A DNA stretch of 10,132 nt from Spirochaetales bacterium (lineage in GTDB: Bacteria; Spirochaetota; Spirochaetia; SZUA-6; DRHE01): the NCBI GenBank assembly GCA_023136785.1, contig JAGLQP010000033.1:1-10132 (forward strand), read 5' to 3'. Both the position numbers and the translations under genes were made by a program. The notes beneath the pieces are model-generated. The model did not search any database. It saw nothing but the letters and a program-made list of their open reading frames with translations, and was not told the DNA's origin. Each line of letters starts with the position of its first letter. The first letter of the stretch is position 1. Positions 1-6,604 of the stretch are shown here, piece by piece.

Positions 1-998
1 AGATAGGCCGCCGCCTCCCAAAGGGGCAGCAGGGCACTGAGCTCTCGAGCTACAAAAGGCCGGCGATAGTCTCGAGGCTCCGTTTCCTCGGGGGCCGCCA
101 AGGGCCGACCCTGTTCATCCACAAGTGTGAGGATACGTACCGGGGTGTATACATCGGGAATCAGAGCGATCAGCCGTGCGCGCAGCTCGGAGTCCGAGAG
201 CACACACCCGATGATCCGTCCGCCGGGCAGCTTCTTCCAAAACAGCACAGACAGGCGGTTTTCGACGAAGCGTGGAATCAGTCCGAGATCTCTATCGGTA
301 GTAATCTCATCGAGGCGCAGGTCTCTGGAGATGAATATCGACGGCGGGGGTTCTTCCTTGTCTACAGATCCGCTGGCGGACGGAAGGACGATCCTCGCTT
401 GGGCTTTCCGCCCTTCTTCCAACGCCTGCTCGTAGATCTTCTCCTGCACCTCTTCACTCATCTCGAACTGACTCTTGGCCTGTTGAAACTCCACATTCCC
501 GATTTTTTTCTCACCCTCCACTGCGGGGATGATCTCATCCTTGTAGGCCAGAGCGATGTTTTCATACACAGGTACTTCGAGGCGGTTGCTTAAAAAATCA
601 CTGTTCCAGCGCAGGAAGGACAGCTGCTCGTCACTCAAGGCTCCATTGCCGCGGGGCCAGAGGATCTCAAACTCGGGTGAGAGGAAAAAGGGTGAGCTTA
701 CCAAGGGGAATGCGTCCCGCCAACCTTTCAGAGCCGATTCTACGGCAACCGACGGTTCGAGGGGAGCGGAGTCGGCCAGTTCGCTTTCAATCCGACCGAG
801 CTCCGTCTCCACCAGCGACACCAGATAGGTCACTTCGGCGAGCAAAGTCCCTTCCAGCTGTTTCTCGATGTAGGCCTCTTCCCGGTTGATCGAGCGTACC
901 GCAATTACCGCCAGCAGAACCCCGGGAACAAGGACAACCAGACCAAAGATCCAGCCGAGGTGCTTGGCCCGTGCAGGATATCTCATTTCGCCCCTCAT
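1..998 (-). CDS. Probable sensor histidine kinase, N-terminal part (runs off left edge)
   Basis: Reading the minus strand from 998 gives 332 open codons with no stop up to the window edge. The protein starts MRGEMRYPARAKHLGW, has one strong membrane helix at about residues 14-34 (IFGLVVLVPGVLLAVIAV), then a helical stretch with SINREEAYIEKQLEG and a mainly soluble segment of about 280 residues that would lie outside the cytoplasm. A membrane anchor followed by a large sensor region, together with the INREEAYIEKQLEG stretch and a late LLPLWEAAAY stretch, resembles the input half of transmembrane histidine kinases as I remember them. The second helix and the HisKA/HATPase domains would lie outside the window, so the kinase call is inference. 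Start could be 998 (AAGGG seven bases upstream) or in-frame ATG at 986 (GAGGGG just upstream). It follows the ARPP-1 gene by 43-55 bp on the same strand and is probably co-transcribed with it. Confidence 0.6.
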   Translation of the reverse strand, partial: MRGEMRYPARAKHLGWIFGLVVLVPGVLLAVIAVRSINREEAYIEKQLEGTLLAEVTYLVSLVETELGRIESELADSAPLEPSVAVESALKGWRDAFPLVSSPFFLSPEFEILWPRGNGALSDEQLSFLRWNSDFLSNRLEVPVYENIALAYKDEIIPAVEGEKKIGNVEFQQAKSQFEMSEEVQEKIYEQALEEGRKAQARIVLPSASGSVDKEEPPPSIFISRDLRLDEITTDRDLGLIPRFVENRLSVLFWKKLPGGRIIGCVLSDSELRARLIALIPDVYTPVRILTLVDEQGRPLAAPEETEPRDYRRPFVARELSALLPLWEAAAY

Positions 999-1041
999 CT
1001 TCCCACCCTTCCCCGGTTTGTGCAAGCCGTGGGAATTCTCT

Positions 1042-2049
1042 CTAGAAGCTTCGCTCCGATGTTTCATCATGGGCAGCGGCACTCAGATGGAGTACTGTGT
1101 CCCTGTAGACCAGCGAGCTCACCGAAAGTTCGTTCAGATCTCCGGAATATTCGAAGCCCAGATCGACACCCCGCCGCTGACCGTAGTGCATCCACTGCAG
1201 GGCATTCAACAATTGTTCGGCCCTGTTTCCGGACAGAGTTGTCTCTTGTTGATATCCGACCATGGCGAGAACGCAGGCCCTGATGATCTTAGGCCAAAGT
1301 TCCTGAAACAGATCGGGATCGGAGAAGATATCAAAACCGATGATCCGATCACCCAGACCGATGACAACACCTACTGTATCATTTTCAAGCAGGGGTAGAT
1401 CCTTGAACTTCTGCTCTACATCGGAGACGAGCTTTGCCACTTCCTCGGTTCTGAAGGCGTCCTGGTAGGCTTCCGTATCGGAGCTTACCCCCATCCTGCG
1501 GTTCGACTCGGCGACCTTGTTCCAGATTTTCGACTGGTTGTTTCCCGACGAGCTCTGAGCTGCCCCGCGCATCGTGTACGTTCCCAGGTTTTTTTCGCTC
1601 TTGAACTGTCCGGAGACGTGGTGCCAGCGCCCCGCCTCGACGCAGTACACCGGCAGGAGCAGGCGCTTTCTGTAGGGGGCGATCAATACATCCCGCGCCA
1701 CGATACGGTCCTGCTTACAGCCGCTGAGGATCTCGCCTCCCATGATGAAGATCCTTTTGTCACTCCGGTTGCTCACCACGACCCAAGGCACATCTCCCCC
1801 GTCTTTTTCCCGGATCTCCAGGACACCCTCCTCCAGAGCCTGGTCCAGAGTCAGGTAGGAAGCGTCTTCCGCCGGTTTCGCCTGGCGGAAATACACGGGT
1901 ACCACGGTGAGGTTGCGGTAGGTTGCAGGCTCCCCCGCCTCCAACTGCCCAACGAATTGCCAGACTGTGTCGGGAGACTGGGAGAAAGCCCCGGCCCCGG
2001 CAAACAGAATCCCGAACAGGACCAAAACGAATACTGCTGTTCTCTTCAT
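1042..2049 (-). CDS. Secreted ARPP-1-like domain protein
   Basis: The 335-residue protein begins with a clear Sec signal peptide (MKR, hydrophobic core to about residue 20, likely cleavage near AFS-QS), so it acts outside the cytoplasmic membrane. The mature part carries the conserved marks I associate with the ARPP-1 family (ARG and Rhodanese-Phosphatase-superfamily-associated Protein): NLTVVPVYF at 46-54, YLTLDQALEEG at 65-75, VPWVVVSNRSDKRIFIMGGE at 87-106, GCKQDRIVARDVLI at 110-123 and PVYCVEAGRWHHV at 133-145. The family has no firmly established biochemical function, and I do not assign one. The C-terminal third (about 210-335) is less conserved in my recollection. An excellent AGGAGG lies seven bases upstream of the ATG and supports the start. 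The gene lies just upstream of the probable sensor kinase gene, and its leader region carries a triple TGTAAA repeat, so it may be under two-component control or act as an accessory to that sensor. Confidence 0.75.
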   Translation of the reverse strand: MKRTAVFVLVLFGILFAGAGAFSQSPDTVWQFVGQLEAGEPATYRNLTVVPVYFRQAKPAEDASYLTLDQALEEGVLEIREKDGGDVPWVVVSNRSDKRIFIMGGEILSGCKQDRIVARDVLIAPYRKRLLLPVYCVEAGRWHHVSGQFKSEKNLGTYTMRGAAQSSSGNNQSKIWNKVAESNRRMGVSSDTEAYQDAFRTEEVAKLVSDVEQKFKDLPLLENDTVGVVIGLGDRIIGFDIFSDPDLFQELWPKIIRACVLAMVGYQQETTLSGNRAEQLLNALQWMHYGQRRGVDLGFEYSGDLNELSVSSLVYRDTVLHLSAAAHDETSERSF

Positions 2050-2077
2050 CCTTCTACCTCCTAGTGTAATAACTCAC

Positions 2078-2099
2078 TACAAGGGTAGCAGCCCTTGCA
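2078..2099 (-). promoter_or_regulatory. Hairpin in the leader of the ARPP-1 gene
   Basis: An inverted repeat (TACAAGGG, six-base loop, CCCTTGCA on the plus strand) lies about 30 bases upstream of the ARPP-1 start. In the minus-strand RNA it would form an eight-pair stem including one G-U pair. A second small inverted repeat (TAGTG, eight bases, CACTA, 2062-2079) partly overlaps it and abuts the ribosome binding site, so the two could be alternative structures or a protein operator. There is no U-run after it, so it is not a usual terminator. Confidence 0.35.
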
Positions 2100-2118
2100 C
2101 CAGAGCTTGTCACCAGGG

Positions 2119-2146
2119 TGTAAAAGGTTTGTAAAAGGTTTGTAAA
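2119..2146. promoter_or_regulatory. Triple TGTAAA direct repeat, probable response-regulator site
   Basis: Three identical TGTAAA hexamers lie at 2119-2124, 2130-2135 and 2141-2146. Two of the three spacers are not merely equal in length: the five bases after copies 1 and 2 are both AGGTT. The 11-bp period puts all copies on one face of the helix. Read towards the ARPP-1 gene they are TTTACA-N5-TTTACA-N5-TTTACA. OmpR/PhoB-family response regulators bind such 11-bp-spaced direct repeats; published WalR (TGTWAH-N5-TGTWAH) and Bacillus PhoP boxes have the same form. A GTGACA (minus strand, 2108-2113), similar to a -35 element, starts five bases downstream, but no good -10 follows at 16-18 bp. 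Which regulator binds is unknown. Confidence 0.6.
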
Positions 2147-2173
2147 GCGCCGGGAGTGTATCTTGCCTAGATT

Positions 2174-3799
2174 CTAGTCGTCTCCCATCTCCTCGAACTC
2201 ATCGACCAGGATCGGAGGCACCCACTCTTCGGGAACCCGTTCATCGATATCCAGATGCGTAACCGAGGTTCGCAGGGGATGCTGCAATTTTGCCGCCGTC
2301 TCTTCGATCGGGATAAAGCGTTCTTCATCGCTCAGTCCCAACCGGCAGGGATAGAAAACCATTCTCTCGTAGAAGCTGCTTCCCGCCGAGACGTGGATCA
2401 CCCGCTGAGGATTCGGGGTAGCAAAGGTGTAGATCAGCGGCCGAGCACAGTAGGTCCAGGGACCCCAGTGCAGGTAGTGCCAAGGTGCCCACTCCACCAG
2501 GCCTCTGTCGCGACGGTAGGCCGATACTTCCAGGTTCATCACCGCCAGTGCACAGGGTATCTCCCGGTTGTAGAAGGCAAACCACGGAGTGGCGATGTGC
2601 AGATCCATCCCGCGGGTAGGGTGGCGGGGTCTGTCCTTGATCACCACACTGCCGATGTCCCCGTCGGCTTTCTTCCAGGCAAACTCTCTGACTACATTGC
2701 GATTAAGAACGATCTCCCCGTTGCGCAGGGCCACCACATCCATGTCCTCGGTGACATCGATCATAGATTCCACCACGATATACGGTTTATTGGCGTAGAA
2801 TCGGTAGGTGACGGAACAGACGACCTCGGGATACAGGGGAAGGGGGGCATGACGCTTGGTCGTAAAGAACACCGGCCCGCCGATGGTGGAATAGCCGCCC
2901 GGGTTCTCCCAGTCCGAAGCATGGATCCAGGTACGGGGCGGAGCGTACACACCGGGGTTCCAGTGCAGCGAACCGTTCGTCTCCAGGTGATGATCGAAGA
3001 CGACATTGGTATTCTGTTTGAGGTGGATCTCGTCGATTGCCCCGCTCTTGGGATGGAGAAGGGTCTTGTAGTGACTGTTCTCCACAGTCAGTCCATATCC
3101 TTTTCCGCTCACCCTCAGATCGCTTGAATACTTGGGGCTTTCCGCTTTCGGATTGCCGTAGAAGATCAAATAGACCTTGGATGTCAAGGCAGGAACATCG
3201 GCTAGGAAGGCCACCTCAACCGTGGTTGTAGGCTGACAGTGCTCATCACGCATCTTGTCCCAGACCGATGACCCGTACACCTGGCAGGGCACCTCTTCAG
3301 GGATGCCGCTCTCCGGATCGATTCCCACCACCCGGATCTCCCCGGCCGGATGCTTGAGCCTGTCGGCGTATAAACCGAGAAGGAGATGAATCGGTTCCCC
3401 CTCCCTGGCAAATCCTTCGGTTTCCTCGATGACATTCGATCCGTAGTATTTCCAGCGCTTGTCCCAATACCCTCCCGAGGAGGGAGCCCGGCTGCTCTGT
3501 GACAGCTCCAAGGCTTTTCCGTTCGCCTCCTGGCACTTCACCTTGATCGTGTTCTCCCCGTCGTTTTCCCAGTCCGCCCGTACTACCAGCTCGTTTTTCC
3601 TCTTGGGCAAGAAAGAGTTCTTGGGGTTGAACCTGCCATCATTATGAACCCAATAATCCCTTGACCATTTTCCGTTCACCTCTATCCGGGATATGATCAG
3701 CTCTCCCTCGAGATCACCTTCCAAACGATACTTGATATGGTAGCAAGGACGCTCCGAATGTGGAAAATCGTAGTTGATGCACTCCAGCTTCACAGCCAT
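2174..3799 (-). CDS. Unrecognised cytoplasmic protein, probably carbohydrate-related
   Basis: I do not recognise this 541-residue protein. It has no signal peptide and no membrane helix, so it is probably cytoplasmic. It is rich in Trp, Tyr and Pro, as in beta-sandwich carbohydrate-active proteins. Around residues 207-218 there is KVYLIFYGNPKA, which resembles the end of small beta domains found beside sugar-binding modules. From 237 (LTVENSHYKTLLHPKSGAID) it resembles the start of the large beta-sandwich seen in GH38 C-terminal parts and in galactose-mutarotase-like folds. An aromatic stretch WAPWHYLHWGPWTY lies at 437-450, and the C-terminus is acidic. These likenesses are from memory and are weak; no catalytic residues can be named. 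GGGAGG lies five bases before the ATG and supports the start. It is divergent from the DeoR operon and 124 bp upstream of the ARPP-1 gene on the same strand. High G+C matches its left neighbours. Confidence 0.7.
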   Translation of the reverse strand: MAVKLECINYDFPHSERPCYHIKYRLEGDLEGELIISRIEVNGKWSRDYWVHNDGRFNPKNSFLPKRKNELVVRADWENDGENTIKVKCQEANGKALELSQSSRAPSSGGYWDKRWKYYGSNVIEETEGFAREGEPIHLLLGLYADRLKHPAGEIRVVGIDPESGIPEEVPCQVYGSSVWDKMRDEHCQPTTTVEVAFLADVPALTSKVYLIFYGNPKAESPKYSSDLRVSGKGYGLTVENSHYKTLLHPKSGAIDEIHLKQNTNVVFDHHLETNGSLHWNPGVYAPPRTWIHASDWENPGGYSTIGGPVFFTTKRHAPLPLYPEVVCSVTYRFYANKPYIVVESMIDVTEDMDVVALRNGEIVLNRNVVREFAWKKADGDIGSVVIKDRPRHPTRGMDLHIATPWFAFYNREIPCALAVMNLEVSAYRRDRGLVEWAPWHYLHWGPWTYCARPLIYTFATPNPQRVIHVSAGSSFYERMVFYPCRLGLSDEERFIPIEETAAKLQHPLRTSVTHLDIDERVPEEWVPPILVDEFEEMGDD

Positions 3800-3859
3800 G
3801 TTATCCTCCCTGATGGTTGTACTTTGATCGCCGTATTCAAGACACCTGTTTCCTTCACC

Positions 3860-3892
3860 GCTATAGCTTAAAATCTTTCAGAGTTCTGTCAA
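3860..3892 (-). promoter_or_regulatory. Candidate promoter for the 541-residue gene
   Basis: On the minus strand a perfect TTGACA (-35; plus positions 3887-3892) is followed after 16 bp by TAAGCT (3865-3870), which matches three of six -10 bases, or after 21 bp by TATAGC (3860-3865), a better hexamer at too long a spacing. The start codon lies about 60-65 bases further on. The -35 is good but the -10 is uncertain. Confidence 0.35.
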
Positions 3893-3913
3893 GGCATTCG
3901 CATTTGGAAACCA

Positions 3914-3972
3914 CCGGCTGGATAAGTAGGGTCAGGATAGGAGCATATCGAGGCAGCCATGATCCCAGCCGG
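3914..3972. repeat. Spaced inverted repeat between the divergent promoters
   Basis: CCGGCTGG (3914-3921) and its exact reverse complement CCAGCCGG (3965-3972) are separated by 43 bases and lie upstream of both candidate promoters of the divergent region. Another CAGCC is present at 3954-3958. It could be a pair of operator half-sites, or it could be chance. The rest of 3800-4003 shows nothing else I can name; from 3980 on it is very AT-rich. Confidence 0.35.
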
Positions 3973-4003
3973 CGAGCAATCGTTTATTTTTATTAATTTT
4001 TGC

Positions 4004-4032
4004 TTGTCATTTTTTTGTTTCTAACCCATAAT
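4004..4032 (+). promoter_or_regulatory. Sigma-70-type promoter of the deoR-tct operon
   Basis: TTGTCA (4004-4009, five of six matches to TTGACA) and CATAAT (4027-4032, five of six matches to TATAAT) are separated by exactly 17 bp, with a T-rich spacer and an AT-rich region upstream (3980-4000) that could act as an UP element. The expected transcription start is near 4038-4040, on or beside the GTG start of the regulator. Confidence 0.7.
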
Positions 4033-4038
4033 AAGCTT

Positions 4039-4794
4039 GTGAATGGTTATGAAAGGAAAATATTAATAAATAATATACTAAAATCAGAAGGAAGAATACA
4101 AATCAACGAGCTGGCTGAGCGACTGGAGGTTACGAAAGTAACCGTTCGGTCAGACCTGGATGACCTCGAAAAAAGAGGACTCCTGGTTCGAACTCATGGC
4201 GGAGCCATTCTGGCTGAAAATCAACAGCTTGTAAGATTCATATCAAAAACAATCAGCGAAAGAGAGCAGGAAAAGGCGGCAATCGCGCAACTGGCTGCTG
4301 AGATTATTGAACCTGGATCAACGATTCTAATCGATTCCGGAAGCACAACCCATTTTCTTGCCAGGGAGATCAGAGATATGAGGTTGACGGTAATAACCAA
4401 TTCAATTCTTGTGATCCGGGATCTCTCGGGCTCTGATTCGATCGAGCTACTTGTCAGCGGCGGTGCATTGCGAAAGGAATCAATGGCCCTGATAGGCCAG
4501 ATATCAAGGTCGTTCTTCGAGCAGTTTCATGCCGACATAGTTTTTTTGGGGGCAACAAGCCTCTCTGTAGAAAAAGGAGTGAGCTGTTCGAATATCATAG
4601 AGGCTGAAACTAAAAGGAATATGATAAAGTGCGGTGTTAAGGTCTGCCTTTTGGCTGATTCCTCGAAATCTGGAAAAATCTCCATGGCACACATTTGCGA
4701 CTGGGGCGATATCGACGTTTTGATTACCGACTCGATGTCTGCTGAGGACGACACAGCGTTCGAGCAGCATGGGGTTAAAGTAATAAAACCTTAA
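4039..4794 (+). CDS. DeoR-family transcriptional regulator
   Basis: The 251-residue protein has the two-part DeoR plan. Residues 4-57 form the winged helix-turn-helix (NELAERLEVTKVTVRSDLDD, then RGLLVRTHGGA at 46-56). Residues about 72-235 form the DeoRC sensor domain, related to sugar-phosphate isomerases, with ILIDSGSTTH at 96-105, TVITNS at 117-122, SGGALR at 140-145, EAETKRNM at 188-195 and LADSSKSGK at 205-213. Such proteins are usually repressors released by a phosphorylated sugar-type intermediate. I chose GTG at 4039 because family members begin just before the ERK at residues 5-7. Upstream in-frame TTG codons at 4000 and 4015 lie before or inside the promoter and would add a hydrophobic, unlikely N-terminus. 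No Shine-Dalgarno sequence precedes 4039, so leaderless translation is possible. It heads the tct operon, 19 bp before tctC, and probably controls it and itself. Confidence 0.9.
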   Translation: MNGYERKILINNILKSEGRIQINELAERLEVTKVTVRSDLDDLEKRGLLVRTHGGAILAENQQLVRFISKTISEREQEKAAIAQLAAEIIEPGSTILIDSGSTTHFLAREIRDMRLTVITNSILVIRDLSGSDSIELLVSGGALRKESMALIGQISRSFFEQFHADIVFLGATSLSVEKGVSCSNIIEAETKRNMIKCGVKVCLLADSSKSGKISMAHICDWGDIDVLITDSMSAEDDTAFEQHGVKVIKP

Positions 4795-4813
4795 AAGATC
4801 GGAGGTATCTATC

Positions 4814-5800
4814 ATGGGAAAACGAGGCGTACTTGTCTGCGGGTTGGTTCTTCTCGTGGCTTTCTTCACCTTTGCCGCGGGTCAGGATGAGGGAGTCTGG
4901 CCTGATCCTGAGAAGACAATCACCATAGTAGTTCCCTACAGTGCCGGAGGTGGTACAGACACTGCCATACGGCCCGTTGTTGAGGAAATGAAAAAGTACT
5001 CTGAGGCGATCATTATTGTGAGCAACATAAGTGGCGCCGGGAGCTCTAAGGGCACAAACGAGGTGTTGAGTCTACCCGCCGACGGTTATACACTTCTGGC
5101 GAGCGGAACCCACACCGTGTCTGCAACAATGCAGGGTTTGACCGACGGATACAAGCAGCTGGATGGAATAGGCAGCCTGAACTGGGATCCTTTCATCATC
5201 GCAGTTCTTAAGTCCCAACCCTGGAAAAGCATGAAGGATCTCGTTGAGGACGCCAAAAAGAATCCAGGAAAGATCAGCCTGGGAAATGCGGGAATGGGCG
5301 GCGCGACGGGAGTCGCTTCGGTGGCCATGAATCTTGCGTTTGGGAAGGCTTTTAACGTAACTCCCTTTCAGGGCGGCCAGGATCTGCGGGCGAATGTTTT
5401 AGGCGGTCACTGCGATGTTGGAATCTTCTCTCAATCGGAGATTCTGGCTAATCAGGACATGCTGAACCCTCTCGTTATCCTTTATCACGAACACAGTGCG
5501 TTGGACGAGTTAAAGCATGTACCCACCCTCAACGAAGCAGGATTTGAGAATCTGAAGGTTCCCGGGGGATCTTTTAAGTCTATCTCTGTACGGAAAGGAA
5601 CACCGGAGGCTGCCAAGAAGCAATTGGCAGAGATAGTAAAGAAGGCTTATCACTCGCAGGCCTATCAAAGTTTCATGAAAGAAAAAGGCCTGCTCCCCCC
5701 GCCGGATTACTATGAGTTGACGGAACTTGACGGTTATTTTGATGAGCTCGTTGGGGCCTTTACCCCAATCATGAAGGCGGCAGGGCTACTAAAGGAATAG
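4814..5800 (+). CDS. tctC: TctC-family extracytoplasmic solute-binding protein
   Basis: The 328-residue protein is the substrate-binding subunit of a tripartite tricarboxylate transporter (Bug/TctC family). A signal peptide covers about residues 1-22 (MGKRG, hydrophobic core, FAA before GQDEG). The diagnostic TIVVPYSAGGGTD follows at about 36-48, then GAGSSKGTNEV, a PADGYTLL strand, the GNAGMGGATGV loop that normally contacts a ligand carboxylate, and GGHCDVGIF. Length and order are normal for the family. The known family binds di- and tricarboxylates, aromatic acids, amino acids and other organic acids; the ligand here cannot be read from sequence. GGAGGT seven bases before the ATG gives a strong ribosome binding site. 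The gene lies 19 bp after the DeoR gene and 68-74 bp before tctB, and the gap holds a strong hairpin that may help keep this subunit in excess over the membrane subunits. Confidence 0.93.
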   Translation: MGKRGVLVCGLVLLVAFFTFAAGQDEGVWPDPEKTITIVVPYSAGGGTDTAIRPVVEEMKKYSEAIIIVSNISGAGSSKGTNEVLSLPADGYTLLASGTHTVSATMQGLTDGYKQLDGIGSLNWDPFIIAVLKSQPWKSMKDLVEDAKKNPGKISLGNAGMGGATGVASVAMNLAFGKAFNVTPFQGGQDLRANVLGGHCDVGIFSQSEILANQDMLNPLVILYHEHSALDELKHVPTLNEAGFENLKVPGGSFKSISVRKGTPEAAKKQLAEIVKKAYHSQAYQSFMKEKGLLPPPDYYELTELDGYFDELVGAFTPIMKAAGLLKE

Positions 5801-5811
5801 GCTAAAACGAA

Positions 5812-5860
5812 AATCTCCGCACTCAAGTGAGAGGATCATGCCACTACGGGTGCGGAGATT
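5812..5860 (+). promoter_or_regulatory. Intercistronic hairpin between tctC and tctB
   Basis: AATCTCCGCAC (5812-5822) and GTGCGGAGATT (5850-5860) are perfect 11-bp inverted repeats around a 27-base loop; AGTG (5826-5829) and CACT (5842-5845) can extend the structure inside the loop. There is no U-run after it (AAAAAGC follows), so it is not a usual terminator. The right arm contains CGGAG, the only Shine-Dalgarno-like sequence upstream of tctB. It may protect tctC mRNA from 3' decay, hold down tctB translation, or both. Confidence 0.75.
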
Positions 5861-5868
5861 AAAAAGCT

Positions 5869-6585
5869 TTGTCAATGCACATCAAGAGAGTCATTCCCAT
5901 CGCTTTTATTATTATCTCCCTGCTCTATATCGTATTTAGCTTTACAGTGGAAGAGCGTAAGATGATCGGAGACGTAAGAGGATGGGATCCCGGTTCCAGA
6001 GCGATGCCTATTGGGATTGGCTTTATTATGCTCACAGCATCGGTGTACCTTACCTACAAAGAGAGAAGATCCCCTGGTCTAGAAGAAGAACGGCGAGAAC
6101 CTTCCATTAAAAGACTTGTTATTCTTACAGTACTGCTTTCTGCGTTTTACATTCTATGCTTCAGGTTCTTAGGTTTCATTATCTCAACCCATATTCTTCT
6201 CTTTACACTTATCTATTTTAATTACCAACAGGATATCCGCTGGGACATGATTCCCGTATTTTCCCTCGGGCTACTGATCAGTACCTGTGTCATGGTACTG
6301 TTTTACTCGATAGGGAGGTATATCAGCAGGTACCTATTCCTACTGGGGAGGAAATTTGATATCCCGATGCTCAAGGGAAAAATATTTACTGCAGGTATAC
6401 CTTTTGTGGTACTTCTAATCATATTTGCTATCCTGCTTCTTCTATTAAGAAAGGCAATAAAGAAGGGAAAATACCACATTCCTCTTGTTGCTGGATTTAC
6501 CGCTATAGGGGCAACGGAGTTCCTATTCATAGTGTTTAAGCAGATATTCTGGGTGAGTTTGGTAAAGGGCTTGATTTTCTGGTAG
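5869..6585 (+). CDS. tctB: TctB-family small membrane subunit, with extended C-terminus
   Basis: This is the small, poorly conserved membrane subunit of the tripartite tricarboxylate transporter, named from its position between tctC and tctA and its helix pattern. Counting from ATG 5875 (236 residues), hydrophobic segments lie at about 5-23, 44-62, 80-115 (two helices), 125-147, 172-191 and 202-235. A usual TctB is about 150-170 residues with four or five helices, so this one is about 65 residues longer. The last segment, EFLFIVFKQIFWVSLVKGL, looks like a normal TctB end, and so does YLFLLGRKFDIPMLKG at 153-168, so the tail may be an insertion or partial duplication. The start is uncertain: TTG at 5869 is 11 bases after GGAG, ATG at 5875 is 17 bases after it. 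G+C is lowest here (about 33% in one sampled line). It ends 19 bp before tctA. Confidence 0.8.
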   Translation: MSMHIKRVIPIAFIIISLLYIVFSFTVEERKMIGDVRGWDPGSRAMPIGIGFIMLTASVYLTYKERRSPGLEEERREPSIKRLVILTVLLSAFYILCFRFLGFIISTHILLFTLIYFNYQQDIRWDMIPVFSLGLLISTCVMVLFYSIGRYISRYLFLLGRKFDIPMLKGKIFTAGIPFVVLLIIFAILLLLLRKAIKKGKYHIPLVAGFTAIGATEFLFIVFKQIFWVSLVKGLIFW

Positions 6586-6604
6586 TGCGAGAGGTGAAGT
6601 AGCA

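Noticed and set aside
886..1398. A 170-residue plus-strand open frame and several others at 127-889 and 1618-2064
   Set aside because: They lie opposite the sensor and ARPP-1 genes, have no recognisable motifs and no ribosome binding site, and their length follows from the high G+C of the minus-strand genes.
2167..2177. CTAGATTCTAG palindrome at the end of the 541-residue gene
   Set aside because: It has only five-base arms, overlaps the stop codon, and no T-run follows on the minus strand; it is likely chance.
2255..3127. A 290-residue plus-strand open frame
   Set aside because: It is antisense to the 541-residue gene, whose strong ribosome binding site and protein-like composition make it the real gene; the antisense product has no domain-like features.
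4000..4038. Longer DeoR start at TTG 4000 or TTG 4015
   Set aside because: Both codons fall before or inside the promoter, and they would add a hydrophobic N-terminus not seen in the family.
4002..4040. GCTTGT direct repeat at 4002-4007 and 4035-4040 as a DeoR operator
   Set aside because: The 33-bp spacing is neat, but a six-base repeat is expected by chance in a gap of this size and nothing else supports it.
4814..4885. TctC as a lipoprotein through Cys9
   Set aside because: The cysteine lies inside the hydrophobic core with Val before it, not after a lipobox at the end of the core; a signal peptidase I site near residue 22 fits better.
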